A stretch of DNA of 64,000 nucleotides from Bathymodiolus brooksi (GCA_963680875.1 OY804578.1:4774001-4838000); one strand, 5' to 3'. Positions 39,358 through 50,060 are shown, counted from the first letter of the stretch. The notes: generated by a model from the letters alone, not told the origin. Made by a program: numbers and translations.

Positions 39358-40997
39358 ATGCATTCCTGTGGATATTTTCAACAAACCTTTGTCAAGAAGA
39401 GTCAATTAATGGAGCACCACCGTCTAAACAAACACCACAATACCTTTACCTGCGAAGTATGCCAGAAACGTTTTACTAGAAAGGAAAATCTCGATTGACA
39501 CGAGAGAAAACACAACAACGACAGCTTCTTTCCATGTAGCGAATGCGGATTGTTGTACAGACGAAAGGATAACCTGTATCGCCATCTGAAGGAGAAACAT
39601 CAGAGTGGAACCGGTATACAAAATCGACCCGTAGATATCAACCACCCCGATCAGTATTACACCATTACTAAGGAGAAGGGAAAGAAAATGCCTCGATTTA
39701 ACACCGAATTCAACGAGTACAGAGTTACGTTCAATGAATTAAACGTCCAGAGTGTACCAGACATATTGAAAACCCTACAGAACCTATATGACTCCGTTTT
39801 AACAGATGTCACCAAAGGAATGCAGGAAGAAGATTTAGCCCAAGCTACCCTTGAATGTCCCGATTTGGATTTTCCCATCAGATTACCTTTCATACAGATG
39901 AACCAACTGACCAGTGAACTACTACTAACCGAAATAGAAAGAGTGCTACAGTCCAACGAACAGTTCGTCCTGGACCATTGTGTACAACTGAATATAACAC
40001 ACGTCAGCCTTCCTAAGGGTGGAACTGGAAAGAGATGTGAGTACGTGGACACGGAGAGGTTCCTGAAAGATAAACGTTGCATCATCCAGATACAAAACAA
40101 AGATGACATGTGTTGTGCCAAGGCCATCGTAACGGCCAAAGCTAAGATCGACGGACACGAACAATGGATTCTATTCAAAGAGGTCGTCGTATCCAAGAAG
40201 AGTTGACGCTGGAATTACACACCAAGGCGGGAGTACCCCTACATCAATGCGGAATCAAAGATGTCAAAACGTTTCAACAATTCCTGGTAGGATATCAGAT
40301 ACATGTGATATCGAGAGAGCATTTCAACGGAATCGTTTACCATGGACCCACAACCGAGAAGAAGATCTACTTGTACTATCATGACAACCACTACGATGTG
40401 ATTACCAGCATGACTGCGTTCCTGAGTCGTTACTACTTCTGTACAAACTGTTACAACGGTTATAGCACCAAAGAAGAACATGCTTGCACCAACGTATGCC
40501 ATAATTGTCGAAAGATTCACGATCAAACTGAAGATGATTGGATACATTGTCAAGATTGTGGACGATACTTCAAAGGACCAACATGCTTTAATCTCCACAA
40601 GAAGAAGACGCCATCGGGAAATTCAAATTACAAATGTAAGAAATGCGGACAAACCGTGAACAAACGAGTGGTAGATCATACATGTGGAAACGTCTATTGC
40701 AAGACTTGTAAAGATTATTATTCATCTGAACACCAGTGTTACATGCTACCTGTGGATTACAACGATAGACAGAAGAAACATACTTACATCTTTTTCGAAT
40801 TTGAATGTACCCAAGATGACAGGATCCAGTGTCAACAAGGATACCAATCGGTTGACAACGGAGAATGTATTCATTGCAAATCACCGAGGTGTGGAGCTTT
40901 CGAACATAAACCTAATCTATGTGTAGTACATAGAGTGTGCTTAAAATGCATGGATCAAGGCGTCGATAAAGACAGTATCTGCCAAACATGCGTTTAA
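39358..40997 (+). pseudogene. Protein-primed DNA polymerase B N-terminal region, left copy, broken
   Basis: From the ATG at 39358 the frame reads MHSCGYFQQTFVKKSQLMEH and KHHNTFTCEVCQKRFTRKEN, i.e. C2H2 zinc fingers, with a TGA at 39496-39498 where the right copy has Lys. It reopens through a third finger (FPCSECGLLYRRKDNLYRHL) and a long middle region to a 1-bp deletion near 40168, then continues (DSIQRGRRIQEE) into Cys/His-rich modules CHNCRKIHDQ, CQDCGRYFKGPTCF and CGNVYCKTC. It reaches YIFFEFEC, the exonuclease I box, where the usual DFE aspartate is Glu. The frame ends at 40997, far short of a full polymerase. Zinc fingers followed by an exo box fit Polinton or adintovirus-like polymerases; which of these is undecided. 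Confidence 0.75.
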
Positions 40998-41093
40998 TTA
41001 TTCATACGCGTGCCAGTGCAGTAGGTATTCAATACGTGAAGTAATTATTAAACCTCCGACCTTTTACAACAATGCACACAAAACATTCATCAC
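40809..41093. other. Unpaired centre of the Polinton fold-back
   Basis: About 285 bp separate the arms. The left two thirds continue the polymerase frame of the left copy (CIHCKSPRCGAFEH, CVVHRVCLKCMDQGVD) to the TAA at 40995. The remainder (TTCATACGCGTGCCAGTGCA onward) has no recognised coding match. This would be the loop of a hairpin. Confidence 0.6.
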
Positions 41094-43244
41094 TACATTC
41101 AAAATCGAAAAAGATGTAAGTCTGTTTCTTCTGTCTATCGTTGTAATCCACAGGTAGCATGTAACACTGGTGTTCAGATGAATAATAATCTTTAGAAGTC
41201 TTGCAATGTTGCAATAGACGTTTCCACAGGTATGATCTACCACTCGTTTGTTCACGGTTTGTCCGCAGTTCTTACATTTGCAACAGGGGGTGCACGTTGA
41301 ATTTCCCGATGGCGTCTTCTTCTTGTGGAGATTAAAGCATGTTGGTCCTTTGAAGTATCGTCCACAATCTTGACAATGCATCCAATCATCTTCAGTTTGA
41401 TCGTGAATCTTTCGACAATTATGGCATACGTTGTTGCAAGCGTGTTCTTCTTTGGTGTTATAACCTTTGTAACAGTTTGTACAGAAGTAGTTACGACTCA
41501 GGAACGCAGTCATGCTGGTAATCACATCGTAGTGGTTGTCATGATAGTACAAGTAGATCTTCTTCTCGGTTGTGGGTCCATGGTAAACGACTCCGTTGAA
41601 ATGCTCTCTCGATATTACATGTATCTGATATCCTACCAGGAATTGTTGAAACGTTTTGGCATCTTTGATTCCGCATTGATGTAGGGGTACTCCCGCCTTG
41701 GTGTGTAATTCCAGCGCCAACTTTTCTTGGATACGACGACCTCTTTGAATAGAATTCCATTGTTCGTGTCCGTCGATCTTAGCTTTGGCCGTTACGATGG
41801 CCCTGGCACAACACATGTCATCTTTGTTTTGTATCTGGATGATGCAACGTTTATCTTTCAGGAATCTCTCCGTGTCCACGTACTCACATCTCTTTCCAGT
41901 TCCACCCTTAGGAAGGCTGACGTGTGTTATATTCAGATGTACACAATGGTCCAGGACGAACTGTTCGTTGGACTGTAGCACTCTTTCTATTTCGGTTAGT
42001 AGTAGTTCACTGGTCAGTTGGTTCATCTGTATGAAAGGTAATCTGATGGGAAAATCCAAATCGGGACATTCAAGGGTAGCTTGGACTAAATCCTCTTCCT
42101 GCATTCCTTTGGTGACATCTGTTAAAACGGAGTCAAATAGGTTCTGTAGGATTTTCAATATGTCTGGTACACTCTGGACGTTTAATTCATTGAACGTAAC
42201 TCTGTACTCGTTGGATTCGGTGTTAAATCGAGGCATCTTCTTTCCCTTCTCCTTAGCAATGGTGTAATACTGATCGGGGTGGTTGATATCTACGGGTCGA
42301 TTTTGTAAACCGGCTCCACTCTGATGTTTCTCCATCAGATGGCGATACAGGTTATCCTTTCGTCTGTACAACAATCCGCATTCGCTACATGGAAAGAAGC
42401 TGTCGTTGTTGTGTTTTCTCTCGTGTTTATCGAGATTTTCCTTTCTAGTAAAACGTTTCTGGCATACTCCGCAGGTAAAGGTATTGTGGTGTTTGTTTAG
42501 ACGGTGGTGCTCCATTAATTGACTCTTCTTGACAAAGGTTTGTTGACAATATCCACAGGAATGCATCTGTAAAAGACAAATGTATATTTACAACATGAAT
42601 CAAACAGTTCAACTACATGTTAATTATTTGTTAAAACTACATGCATGACTTACATCTGCTCTGTCTAATTGGCGTTTGCTCTGAGCTCTAAGCACGTCTG
42701 GGCGCAGAATGAGAATGTTTCACGTCGAGTCGGCTTTCATAGGTGACGGCATGTTACTGAAAATAGATCGATGAGTCATGAAAGTGTAGTGACATTCGAC
42801 ACGGTCTGTTTAATTCTCTTTGTCTCTTGTGTTTTGTCTTTTCGTTTATCTCTCCGTTTGTTTTATTTTTTTTCTTCTGGTTCTAATTTCTACTTCACGT
42901 CACAATACCACCAATTAGTCTCTCTCACGCAGCAGCCGCCGCCACCGCCACCTCCTCCCTCCCTCCACCACCACCGATGCCCGCCGCTGCTCGCCGCCGC
43001 CCGCCGCCCAAAACACGAAAAACGTACAAAAAAGAAAAGAAAACGTTAACAAAACGAACAAATAGCCATTAAAAATTTAAATGAACGTAAAAACGTGAAA
43101 CACGCGTAAACAATACGACAAAAACTCGTACAAACGTGAAATACGATGAAAAGGTGTACTTGGTCACGACTGACTGCACAATTGAGGAGTGAAAAATGGT
43201 TTAACATAGGGGTCAATAGCGCTATACGGGCCCGATACACTACT
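41094..43244 (-). repeat. Right arm of the Polinton inverted repeat
   Basis: This is the reverse-complement counterpart of 38680-40808, ending at CACTACT. It differs from the left arm by point changes and small indels, including an 8-bp insertion near 41205-41215 and a 6-codon region (near 41278-41298) missing or altered in the left arm. Confidence 0.85.
41096..42566 (-). pseudogene. Protein-primed DNA polymerase B N-terminal region, right copy, truncated
   Basis: From the ATG at 42566 the frame is open for nearly 450 codons without the stop seen in the left copy: three C2H2 fingers (CGYCQQTFVKKSQLMEHH, CGVCQKRFTRKENLDKH, CSECGLLYRRKDNLYRH), the middle region, then Cys-rich modules up to VDHTCGNVYCN. 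An 8-bp insertion (repeat of TTGCAATG, near 41202-41216) shifts the frame. The next frame holds DYYSSEHQCYML and YIFFDFEC, with the exonuclease Asp and Glu intact. Homology to the left arm ends just after. This copy better represents the parental gene; truncated before all polymerase motifs, it cannot encode an active enzyme. Confidence 0.78.
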
Positions 43245-43250
43245 AACGTT
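43245..43250. repeat. Right 6-bp target-site duplication AACGTT
   Basis: This is identical to 38674-38679 and directly follows the terminal CACTACT. The hexamer is itself a palindrome, so inverted pairing appears to extend into it. Confidence 0.75.
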
Positions 43251-44251
43251 GCATAACGTCTAATATACATGTGACTCTGAGATCGTATTCACGGTGGTGC
43301 TTTCCTTTCTACTTCATCGATGTAAAGAATCAGTATCATGGATCGGCTGTCTGCAGGATTCAAAGAAACAAACCAGTATCTCCATTAAAATGCATTAGTA
43401 CCTTTATTCAACGTCTTTACCAAGCACAATAGAAGTTCCTCAGTTCACCTGCTACAACATTTTGAACGTCATGTAGAAATGAAGCGTTGTTCCCTGTAGC
43501 AATGCACATATTTCACCTTTAGAAATATTTTCTGTAATACACGGAATCAATACCGAAATGCGGAATTGTCTTTACCGTAAAAGTTTTTGCCGTCACAATT
43601 TCATATTACAATCGTGACGGTAAAGACAACCACATACTTTTAATACTTTTACTTAGCCAGGAATGTTTTTGAGCACAGTTAAAGGTGTTATATTTAACTT
43701 CGTGCTTTTGATTTATGTTGGAAGTTGTTATTATAAACCAAAGTGTCTTTACCGTCGCACACATTTTCTTTGCCGTCACAAATATTCCTTTCCGTTACGA
43801 ATTCAAAAATGTTTTTGTATATTATATTAGCAATTATACAACATATGTAACCTTAAATGACACTATAGTAACACATCTATAACACATTTCAGTTATTTTT
43901 GACAATTGAGCACTAGTTATGACACACAAACCTTTTAAATACTCCGTAGATATAATAAAAATTAAATAAGTAATTCTACATATATCAACAGAACAATTTA
44001 TTCGTTTATATTCATATCGCTTGTATGGGTTATGTTGAAGAAAAAGTCAGAAAATGTGCGCTTAAGGCATTGTGACGGTAAAGACAAATATTTACACTCC
44101 ATGGGAGAAAAAGACGCAGAAAAAATATATATTTGATAACATAGCTTTTCAAATACTTAATTCTGTTTCAAGAATAATTAATTAAACGGACTGTAGCAAA
44201 TGAAACGTTTGTTACAAATTTTCCTTTCATATAGACACAACTCGGTATTTT
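43251..44251. other. Intergenic segment with clustered TTTACCGTCAC motifs
   Basis: No gene is seen. A 13-bp perfect inverted repeat TTGTCTTTACCGT / ACGGTAAAGACAA lies at 43566-43578 and 43617-43629. Related motifs occur near 43744-43756 (GTCTTTACCGTCG), 43770-43780 (GCCGTCACAA) and 44071-44085 (GTGACGGTAAAGACA), and on the far side of the Polinton copy near 38385 and 38650. Confidence 0.6.
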
Positions 44252-44796
44252 CAAAAGTTGTCAGAGAATGACCCAAATATTACTTGTATATAAAAGTTGT
44301 CAGAGAATGACCCAATTATTACGTGTATATAAAAGTTGTCAGAGAATGACCCAAATTTTACGTGTATATAAAAGTTGTCAGAGAATGATCCAATTATTAC
44401 GTGTATATAAAAGTTGTCAGAGAATGACCCAAATATTACGTGTATATAAAATTTGTCAGAGAATGACTCAAATATTACATGTATATAAAAGTTGTCAGAG
44501 AATGACCAAATTATTACGTGTATATAAAAGTTGTCACAGAATGACCCAATTATTACGTGTATATAAAAGTTGTCAGAGAATGACCCAAATATTACGTGTA
44601 TATAAAAGTTGTCAGAGAATGACCCAAATATTACGTGTATATAAAAGTTGTCAGAGAATGACCCAATTATTACGTGTATATACAAGTTGTCAGAGAACGA
44701 CCCAAATAATACGTGTATTTAAAAGTTGTCAGAGAATGACCCAATTATTATGTGTATATAAAAGTTGTCAGAGAATGACCCAATTATTACGTGTAT
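44252..44796 (+). repeat. 39-bp minisatellite, left block (about 14 units)
   Basis: The unit AAAAGTTGTCAGAGAATGAC + CCAATTATTACGTGTATAT repeats every 39 bp. Because 39 is a multiple of three, both strands show open frames (187 codons forward, 144 reverse), which I regard as artefacts. Units alternate CCCAATTATT and CCCAAATATT. The block is cut off in the middle of a unit by the insertion at 44797. Confidence 0.93.
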
Positions 44797-45831
44797 CAGG
44801 GGCGGATCCAGGACAAGTTAAATATCAATGAAATGATGAGGAGGTCCACTTTGTAATAGATCAACACCCTTAGTTGGATTTTTATAGTGCTAGCTCACTG
44901 AAATAACAGTCCGCGGCCAGACATGTCGCCCCATTCGGACACTTTATTCTGGTTCCAAGCCAGCCAGTCTTTATTCTTTCTCCTTAATGCTGCATATACG
45001 TACTTAGTGGAGAAGCAACAAATACCAATTTTATTGTCTTTGATTCGACCCGATTGGGGCTCGAACCCACGATCTACCGCACTAGAAGGGAATACCCCTG
45101 AGCCAATTCTGCATGCAAAGTATCTTTACATGGCAAGTCGGTTTTAAAAAAGAGAAATCTTCTGTCTCTGGTAACATTGACATTAGATGAAACCGACTGA
45201 AGCCCCAAAGTGGCTCTCGGTGATCATGATAAAGGGTCTGAACAGCAACAGGGAAAACAATCTATTAAATCTATTATTTTTTCTAATATATTTTCATTAT
45301 TCTATATAAATTTATATTTTCATTTAGACTTTAAAATATGGTGTATTCATATATATTCAAAAAGGGTAACTCGGTATTTTTTTATTTTTATTTTTTTTAT
45401 TATTTTTGTTTGTTTGTTTGTTATTTAAAAAAATATATAGCGACATATGCCTTTAATTTCATTTGTAAAATAAAAGACATTTAAATAAGAATTTCATTCA
45501 TAAAGCCTCAATTTACAGGTGTTGGTGTGACACTAGATATGTTTATATCACGGCTTAAGACAATACCTGATTGATTGTTATTTTGACGATGCATTCATAA
45601 AAACTTCAAAGAAACTTCAACTTTTGACTTAGCATAATTACTTACCTCTTTGAAAATTAAATCAATACAAAGAAATTAATTTGTATTTAGTTTTACTTTC
45701 ATCACACAGATCGAAATCATTTGATTAAGAGTCTTATCGTTCAACAGCCTTGAAAAACGTGTTAATATATATGCTTGGCTTATTGGATGGGGGGCTGAAG
45801 CCCTCAATACCTCCCCTTAAATTCACCACTG
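44797..45831. mobile_element. DNA-transposon-like insertion inside the 39-bp minisatellite
   Basis: The insertion begins CAGGGGCGGATCCAGGA and ends CCCCTTAAATTCACCACTG, which are imperfect inverted termini. TGTAT occurs immediately on both sides (44792-44796 and 45832-45836), and the minisatellite resumes exactly where it stopped. CAGGGGCGGATCC-type ends are common on animal non-autonomous hAT-like elements, but an 8-bp duplication would be expected for hAT, so the class is uncertain. The interior carries a tRNA-like SINE head and no transposase. Confidence 0.7.
45056..45110 (-). repeat. tRNA-derived SINE head (A and B boxes)
   Basis: On the minus strand TGGCTCAGGGGTATTCCC (45105-45088) matches a pol III A box, and GGGTTCGAGCC (45068-45058) matches a B box at tRNA-like spacing. 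The remaining sequence to about 44930 on the minus strand (AATAAAATTGGTATTTGTTG, GACTGGCTGGCTTGGAACC) looks like the body of mollusc tRNA-SINEs that I recall. It does not fold as an intact tRNA, so it is a SINE fragment and not a tRNA gene. Confidence 0.6.
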
Positions 45832-46186
45832 TGTATATAAAAGTTGTCAGAAAATGACCCAAATATTACGTGTATATAAAAGTTGTCAGAAAATGACCCA
45901 AATATTACGTGTATATAAAAGTTGTCAGAGAATGACCCTAATATTACTTGTATATAAAAGTTGTCAGAAAATGACCCAAATATTACGTGTATATAAAAGT
46001 TGTCAGAGAATGACCCTAATATTACGTGTATATAAAAGTTGTCAGAAAATGACCCAAATATTACGTGTATATAAAAGTGTCAGAAAATGACCCAAATATT
46101 ACGTGTATATAAAAGTTGTCAGAGAATGACCCAAATATTACGTGTATATAAAAGTTGTCAGAAAATGACCCAAATATTACGTGTAT
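45832..46186 (+). repeat. 39-bp minisatellite, right block (about 9 units)
   Basis: This continues the array after the insertion. Most units here carry the variant GTCAGAAAATGACCC in place of GTCAGAGAATGACCC, one unit lacks a T (AAAAGTGTCAG near 46076), and the block ends in TTACGTGTATTGCAATA. Confidence 0.92.
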
Positions 46187-46515
46187 TGCAATATAAATGT
46201 GAAAAAAGATACAACAAACATTTAATTTGTTGAATGGCTGAGGATTTTTTTTAAAAATATTTAGATACCTGTGTGTGTGATGTCACACGTTGATTCATAG
46301 TTATTTGTTTACCTATATTATAGAATAGAATTGAATAGAAAACTTTTTTTATGTCGGGTTTACAGTGTAACATTACACGTTATATAATTCACGTGATAAT
46401 TTAGCGATATTTTGAACTATATTTATTTATTGTGTAGCATGATTCAGAGAGAAAAAGTACTATAAGAAGACATATTACTGCAGTATTTACACTTTATGAG
46501 TTAGAACCACCAGAA
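46187..46515. promoter_or_regulatory. Possible promoter region of a secreted-protein gene
   Basis: This AT-rich sequence has no coding signal. CTATAAGAAG near 46460 could serve as a TATA element about 55 bp before the ATG at 46516, with an initiator around 46485-46500. Support is weak and depends entirely on the downstream exon being real. Confidence 0.25.
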
Positions 46516-46564
46516 ATGAAAACTTTCGTGTTTACCGTCGTCATTTCATCAATCTTATATACAG
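46516..46564 (+). CDS. Possible first coding exon, signal peptide (partial gene)
   Basis: ATG at 46516 opens MKTFVFTVVISSILYT followed by ACAG|GTAAGA, a near-ideal splice donor at 46564/46565. The peptide has a Lys at position 2 and a hydrophobic core FVFTVVISSIL, as in a secretory signal, and the exon ends in phase 1. Short signal-peptide first exons with phase-1 introns are common in animal secreted-protein genes. I could not identify a second exon downstream before the Gypsy element at about 47005; either the intron is long or the exon is orphaned or spurious. Too short for homology assignment. Confidence 0.35.
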
Positions 46565-47004
46565 GTAAGAACTTTGTATTAAAGTAAGACGCAGGTATGA
46601 CAGTCACACCATTCCGATCATTTCCTGATTATTTAGAATCCTTTGTTACATTCACTACTAAAAGTTTAATTTTATTACTATTTTCGGGTAATTAGTAAAC
46701 TTATATGTATAGACATGTGTATAATGTACCTTTATTTTATTGTATTAATGTTATAAAATATAAATTCAAAGAAAACTTCCTGATTCAATATGTTCAAGTG
46801 TAAATAAAACATCAAAATTTAGAAGGAATTTTTCTTGGGGGGGGGGGGTATTAATGGGAGACAACTTTTGGATCTTCTTTATCTACCTCTTATTACATTT
46901 TAGGATTTGATTGTTAGTGTTTATTACTTTTTGATGATCAGACTTAAATTTGGATCAGTAGAATTTTTAACAGGCTGATCACTGAAACCCTAAACTAATA
47001 CATA
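46565..47004. other. Intergenic or intronic AT-rich segment with a G12 run
   Basis: No coding match is seen. A run of 12 G lies at 46837-46848. If 46516-46564 is a real exon this is its intron. Confidence 0.4.
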
Positions 47005-47826
47005 TTGTAACGGGCGGGTATCTATTGAAAATTTTATGTTAAAGTAAATTAAAATTAATAGTGAAATAAACTGTAAGAAAGGGTTCGTACCTAAGTTACT
47101 TCTTATGGTTCGAGATTTATTGTGTAAAATGAAAAGAACCTATCCAAATTAATTGTATTATTTTAAAATAGTAGTCAATTTTATATCTCAATTTTGCTCA
47201 CAACTATACAATAAATAGAATGTTGGCTCGCTTTGAGCTATTCAACGATCAAACGTTTTATCAGAATAACAGGCAAGACTTAAATCAGTCACTTCTGCTA
47301 TTCTTTAAACCCTGATGTCTTGTTTTAGCTCAGTTCAGCTCAATATACCTATTTAATCTTGCTTATCTTTCGACATTCACTTCCCAAATGACACAAAACG
47401 AATGCAACGATCCGCGACATTTTGACCGCCTTATATACTCTAAAATTTACTCGGGATCCTCTAATTAATCGATCACTTCTATGTAAAAACCCGAGGATTC
47501 TACAAGGGGATTTCCAACTTTATAAATACAACATTGACGTAATGGAAAAATAGCGCTTTCAGTAAAGTGTTCATTTCATTTCACTACATTTACCCACGCC
47601 TCCGAAGAAAAAGCGTCCTCGCTTTCCTCATGTACGAGTATTGTTTTCCTAACCAATTCAAATTATCCCTATACCCTAACCTTTATCAATGATCCAACTA
47701 ATATTAACTTTGACCCTAACACCTAAACCTATGTTGATAAAAAGTAATCTAAACAACAATGTACCTACTAACTTTTGCAATTTTGAGTCCCACGGCCAAA
47801 ATAATAAACTTTGTGTTCCCTAACAA
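47005..47826 (-). repeat. Probable 3' LTR of the Gypsy element
   Basis: On the minus strand the segment starts TGTTAGGGAACAC and ends CCCGCCCGTTACA, giving TGTTA...TAACA-like ends. It contains a TATA box GAGTATATAAGG (about 47450-47437) and, downstream, AATAAA (about 47120), in correct U3-R-U5 order. It lies beyond the integrase end, where a 3' LTR is expected. No matching 5' LTR is found beyond 53053, so the boundaries cannot be confirmed by comparison. Confidence 0.45.
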
Positions 47827-47979
47827 ATGTTGCCTCTGCAGCGGCCCCAATGAGCCTACTCTTAGCGAACTCTGCAGGAGGTATCTTTAACGTGGACAGG
47901 TTGTGGCAGTTCCTGCACACGGGACCTCGGATTTAACGTCTCTATCCGACAGACATAAAAAAGATAACAACATATCTGT
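47827..47979. other. Gypsy 3' non-coding segment
   Basis: This lies between the integrase stop and the putative LTR. On the minus strand it includes GGGGCCGCTGCAGAGGCAAC immediately before the LTR start, a weak polypurine-tract candidate. Confidence 0.35.
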
Positions 47980-49268
47980 TTAATATGTTTCGTAATCCGC
48001 TAAACAAGCGGATTTTCGTTTTTGTCTACCTGACTTTTGAGCTTCGGTTTCTACCCCTACATTGTCTGAGATTTCATTGCTGGAGTCAAACTCCATGGTT
48101 TTGTCTGTTTTCATACTTTCATTTGGTAAGTCATCTTTTGCCACTATTTCCTCGTAAGACTCAATCTGCTCACTTTCTTCTTCTGGAAGATTTTGTGGAT
48201 ATTTCTTTCTTATCCTATCCACATGTATTACTTGTGGTTTACCTTTTCGACCACAGTTAATTTTGTAAGTGACATCTGTGATTGTTGCTATCACTTTGAA
48301 GGGTCCTCTCCACATGCATGCTAGCTTGGTTGTTAACCCTGGTTTAACATTTGGAAAGAAAACAAATACTTGATCGCCTGGCTGAAAACTTTGCCAGGAT
48401 AGTTTCTGGTCATAATATTTCTTCTGTCGGTGCATGGCACCTTTAACATTTTTCCTGACATGTTTATGAGTTTCTTCCATTCTGTCCTTGAGTATCCATG
48501 CCCAACGATTTTGAGGGATATGTGCAATGCTACGTGGCATACAATATTGAATATCCAGCGGGGTTGTAACCTCTCTTCCCAACATCATATAATTCGGAGT
48601 GCTTCCCGTTGTTTCATGCTCTGCGGCTCTATAAGCCATTGAAATGTAAGGGAGGTGTTCATCCCAATCGTTTTGATGTTCATGGACAAATGCGGACAAT
48701 ATCGTAAGTATTGTTCTATTATTCCTCTCGACCATCCCATCTGACCGAGGATGGTAGGGAGTAGTCCGAGTTTTCTGTATTTGCAGTAATCTACACACCT
48801 CCTGAAACAAGTTGCTTTCGAACTGTACCCCCTGATCTGTATGAATCACATATGGAGTCCCAAATCTGACTATAACCTCTTCAACTAAAAGTTTTGCCAC
48901 TGTTTTTGCCTCCATGTTAGGCATTGCAAAACATTCTGTCCAATTAGTATAGTAATCACTGATTATAAAATATGCTTATTTCCTCCACTTGTTTCTGGTA
49001 ATTCACAAAGAATGTCCATAGCTATGCGTTCCATTGGGAACCCAGTTTCGACTATTTGCATATGAGCTCTCTTCTTCTTATTTGGAGGCTTCTTTTGTGA
49101 GCAGAACGAACAACCTGCTACACATAACTTTACATCGTTTTGAAAACCTGGCCAATAATACCCCTGTCTAATTTTGGCTAGAGTTTTTCGCAACCCAAGA
49201 TGTGCAGATGTTCGATTATCATGATAGTGTGACAATATAGTCTTTCTTTCTGTCATAGGTACAAGCAC
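47980..49268 (-). pseudogene. Gypsy integrase with GPF module, frameshifted
   Basis: The zinc-binding HHCC region reads ILSHYHDNRTSAHLGLRKTL and YYWPGFQNDVKLCVAGCSFC. The first catalytic Asp is in PMERIAMDILCELP. A 1-bp frameshift near 48965 separates this from WTECFAMPNMEAKTVAKLLV. The second Asp is in VIHTDQGVQFES and the Glu in DGMVERNNRTIL, completing DDE. The C-terminal MWRGPFKVIATITDVTYKI is the GPY/F module, followed by an acidic tail ending at 47980. Apart from the frameshift this is the best-preserved part of the element. Confidence 0.88.
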
Positions 49269-49343
49269 TTGTAGCTTTCTGTTTAGTCCTTCTAATCGTC
49301 TACCAAGTACATCATCTATGGTGGTAAGTTGGTCAAATTGAGC

Positions 49344-50052
49344 TCACATTGACTTCACTGTTATTGACTCTCCTGTAATTTCCTTCAATTCTGGTTTTTC
49401 TCCTTTCTCAACCCATTTTCTGATCAGTGTTAAATCTTTATCAGATTTTTGTTTCTCACTGATAGATACGTCCTTCTCATTTACTTCCTGTGTTTCTCGT
49501 TCCTGTATGTTTCTAACATGTTGTGCCAGATTTTCTGTGTTTTCCCAATTTGGATCAAATCCACATTTTCTACATGGGATGCGACTGAGCGCATCGGCAT
49601 TTCGATGCTGTCTACCTGGACGATGTACAATCGTCATATCATAGGAGCTGAGTACTTGAAGCCACCTTGCCAGTTGTCCTTCGGGATTTTTGAAGTTTAA
49701 AAGCCACCCGAGTGAGCCATGATCTGTTCGCACGATAAATTGTTTTCCATACAAGAAATGCTTAAAATGTTTCACAAAGAAAACTACCGCTAGTAACTCC
49801 TTTCGTGTTACACAGTAGCGTCGTTCCGGTTTTGTCAAAGTTCGCTATGGGTCTCTCTTTTCCATCAATTTCCTGAGACAGGACAGCTCCAATGGCTTCA
49901 TTACTTGCATCTGTGTCAAGTATAAATTTCTTCGAAAAATCTAGATGAGCCAGAATCGGCGATGATACCAGTCGATTTTTGAGTTCTTCAAATGCCGACT
50001 GACATTCATTTGTCCATTCAAATTTTAGCCCTTTCTCTGTGAGTTTGTGCAA
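49344..50052 (-). pseudogene. Gypsy RNase H, frameshifted
   Basis: FILDTDASNEAIGAVLSQ carries the first RNase H Asp. A frameshift near 49840 (PIANFDKTGTTLLCN versus the expected ...KPERRYCVTRKELLAVVFF) moves to the frame containing the catalytic Glu (RKELLAVV) and the third Asp (FIVRTDHGSLGWLL). The domain ends with IVHRPGRQHRNADALSR, a strong Gypsy RNase H signature, and a spacer runs to a stop at about 49344. Confidence 0.85.
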
Positions 50053-50060
50053 GCATTTCG

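Larger units (their letters stand above)
38680..40808 (+). repeat. Left arm of the Polinton inverted repeat
   Basis: This arm runs from AGTAGTGAATAGGGCCCGTA at the terminus to TTTTTCGAATTTGAATGTA at the point where pairing with the right arm stops. Pairing is visible in both non-coding and coding parts. It contains the TIR-proximal sequence, the G-rich tract, the intron and the polymerase 5' region. Confidence 0.85.
38680..43244. mobile_element. Fold-back Polinton/Maverick derivative with two inverted polymerase arms
   Basis: The element starts AGTAGTG at 38680 and ends with its complement CACTACT at 43244, flanked by AACGTT on both sides. Two arms, 38680-~40808 and ~41094-43244, are inverted copies of each other with scattered differences; only about 285 bp in the middle is unpaired. 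Each arm holds a non-coding terminus with a G-rich tract, a 5'UTR intron and the 5' part of a protein-primed DNA polymerase B gene reading toward the centre. Other Polinton genes (integrase, ATPase, capsid, protease) are absent. The duplication outside the arms implies that the palindrome was integrated as a unit. It resembles snap-back deletion derivatives formed during protein-primed replication; that mechanism is inference. Confidence 0.82.

Noticed and set aside
44268..44831. 187-codon ORF in the 39-bp minisatellite
   Set aside because: The unit is a multiple of three, both strands are open, and the frame runs into the transposon end.
44252..46186. Hammerhead motif in the 39-bp minisatellite
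   Set aside because: No CTGATGA or GAAA core in register; the GAATGAC resemblance is superficial.
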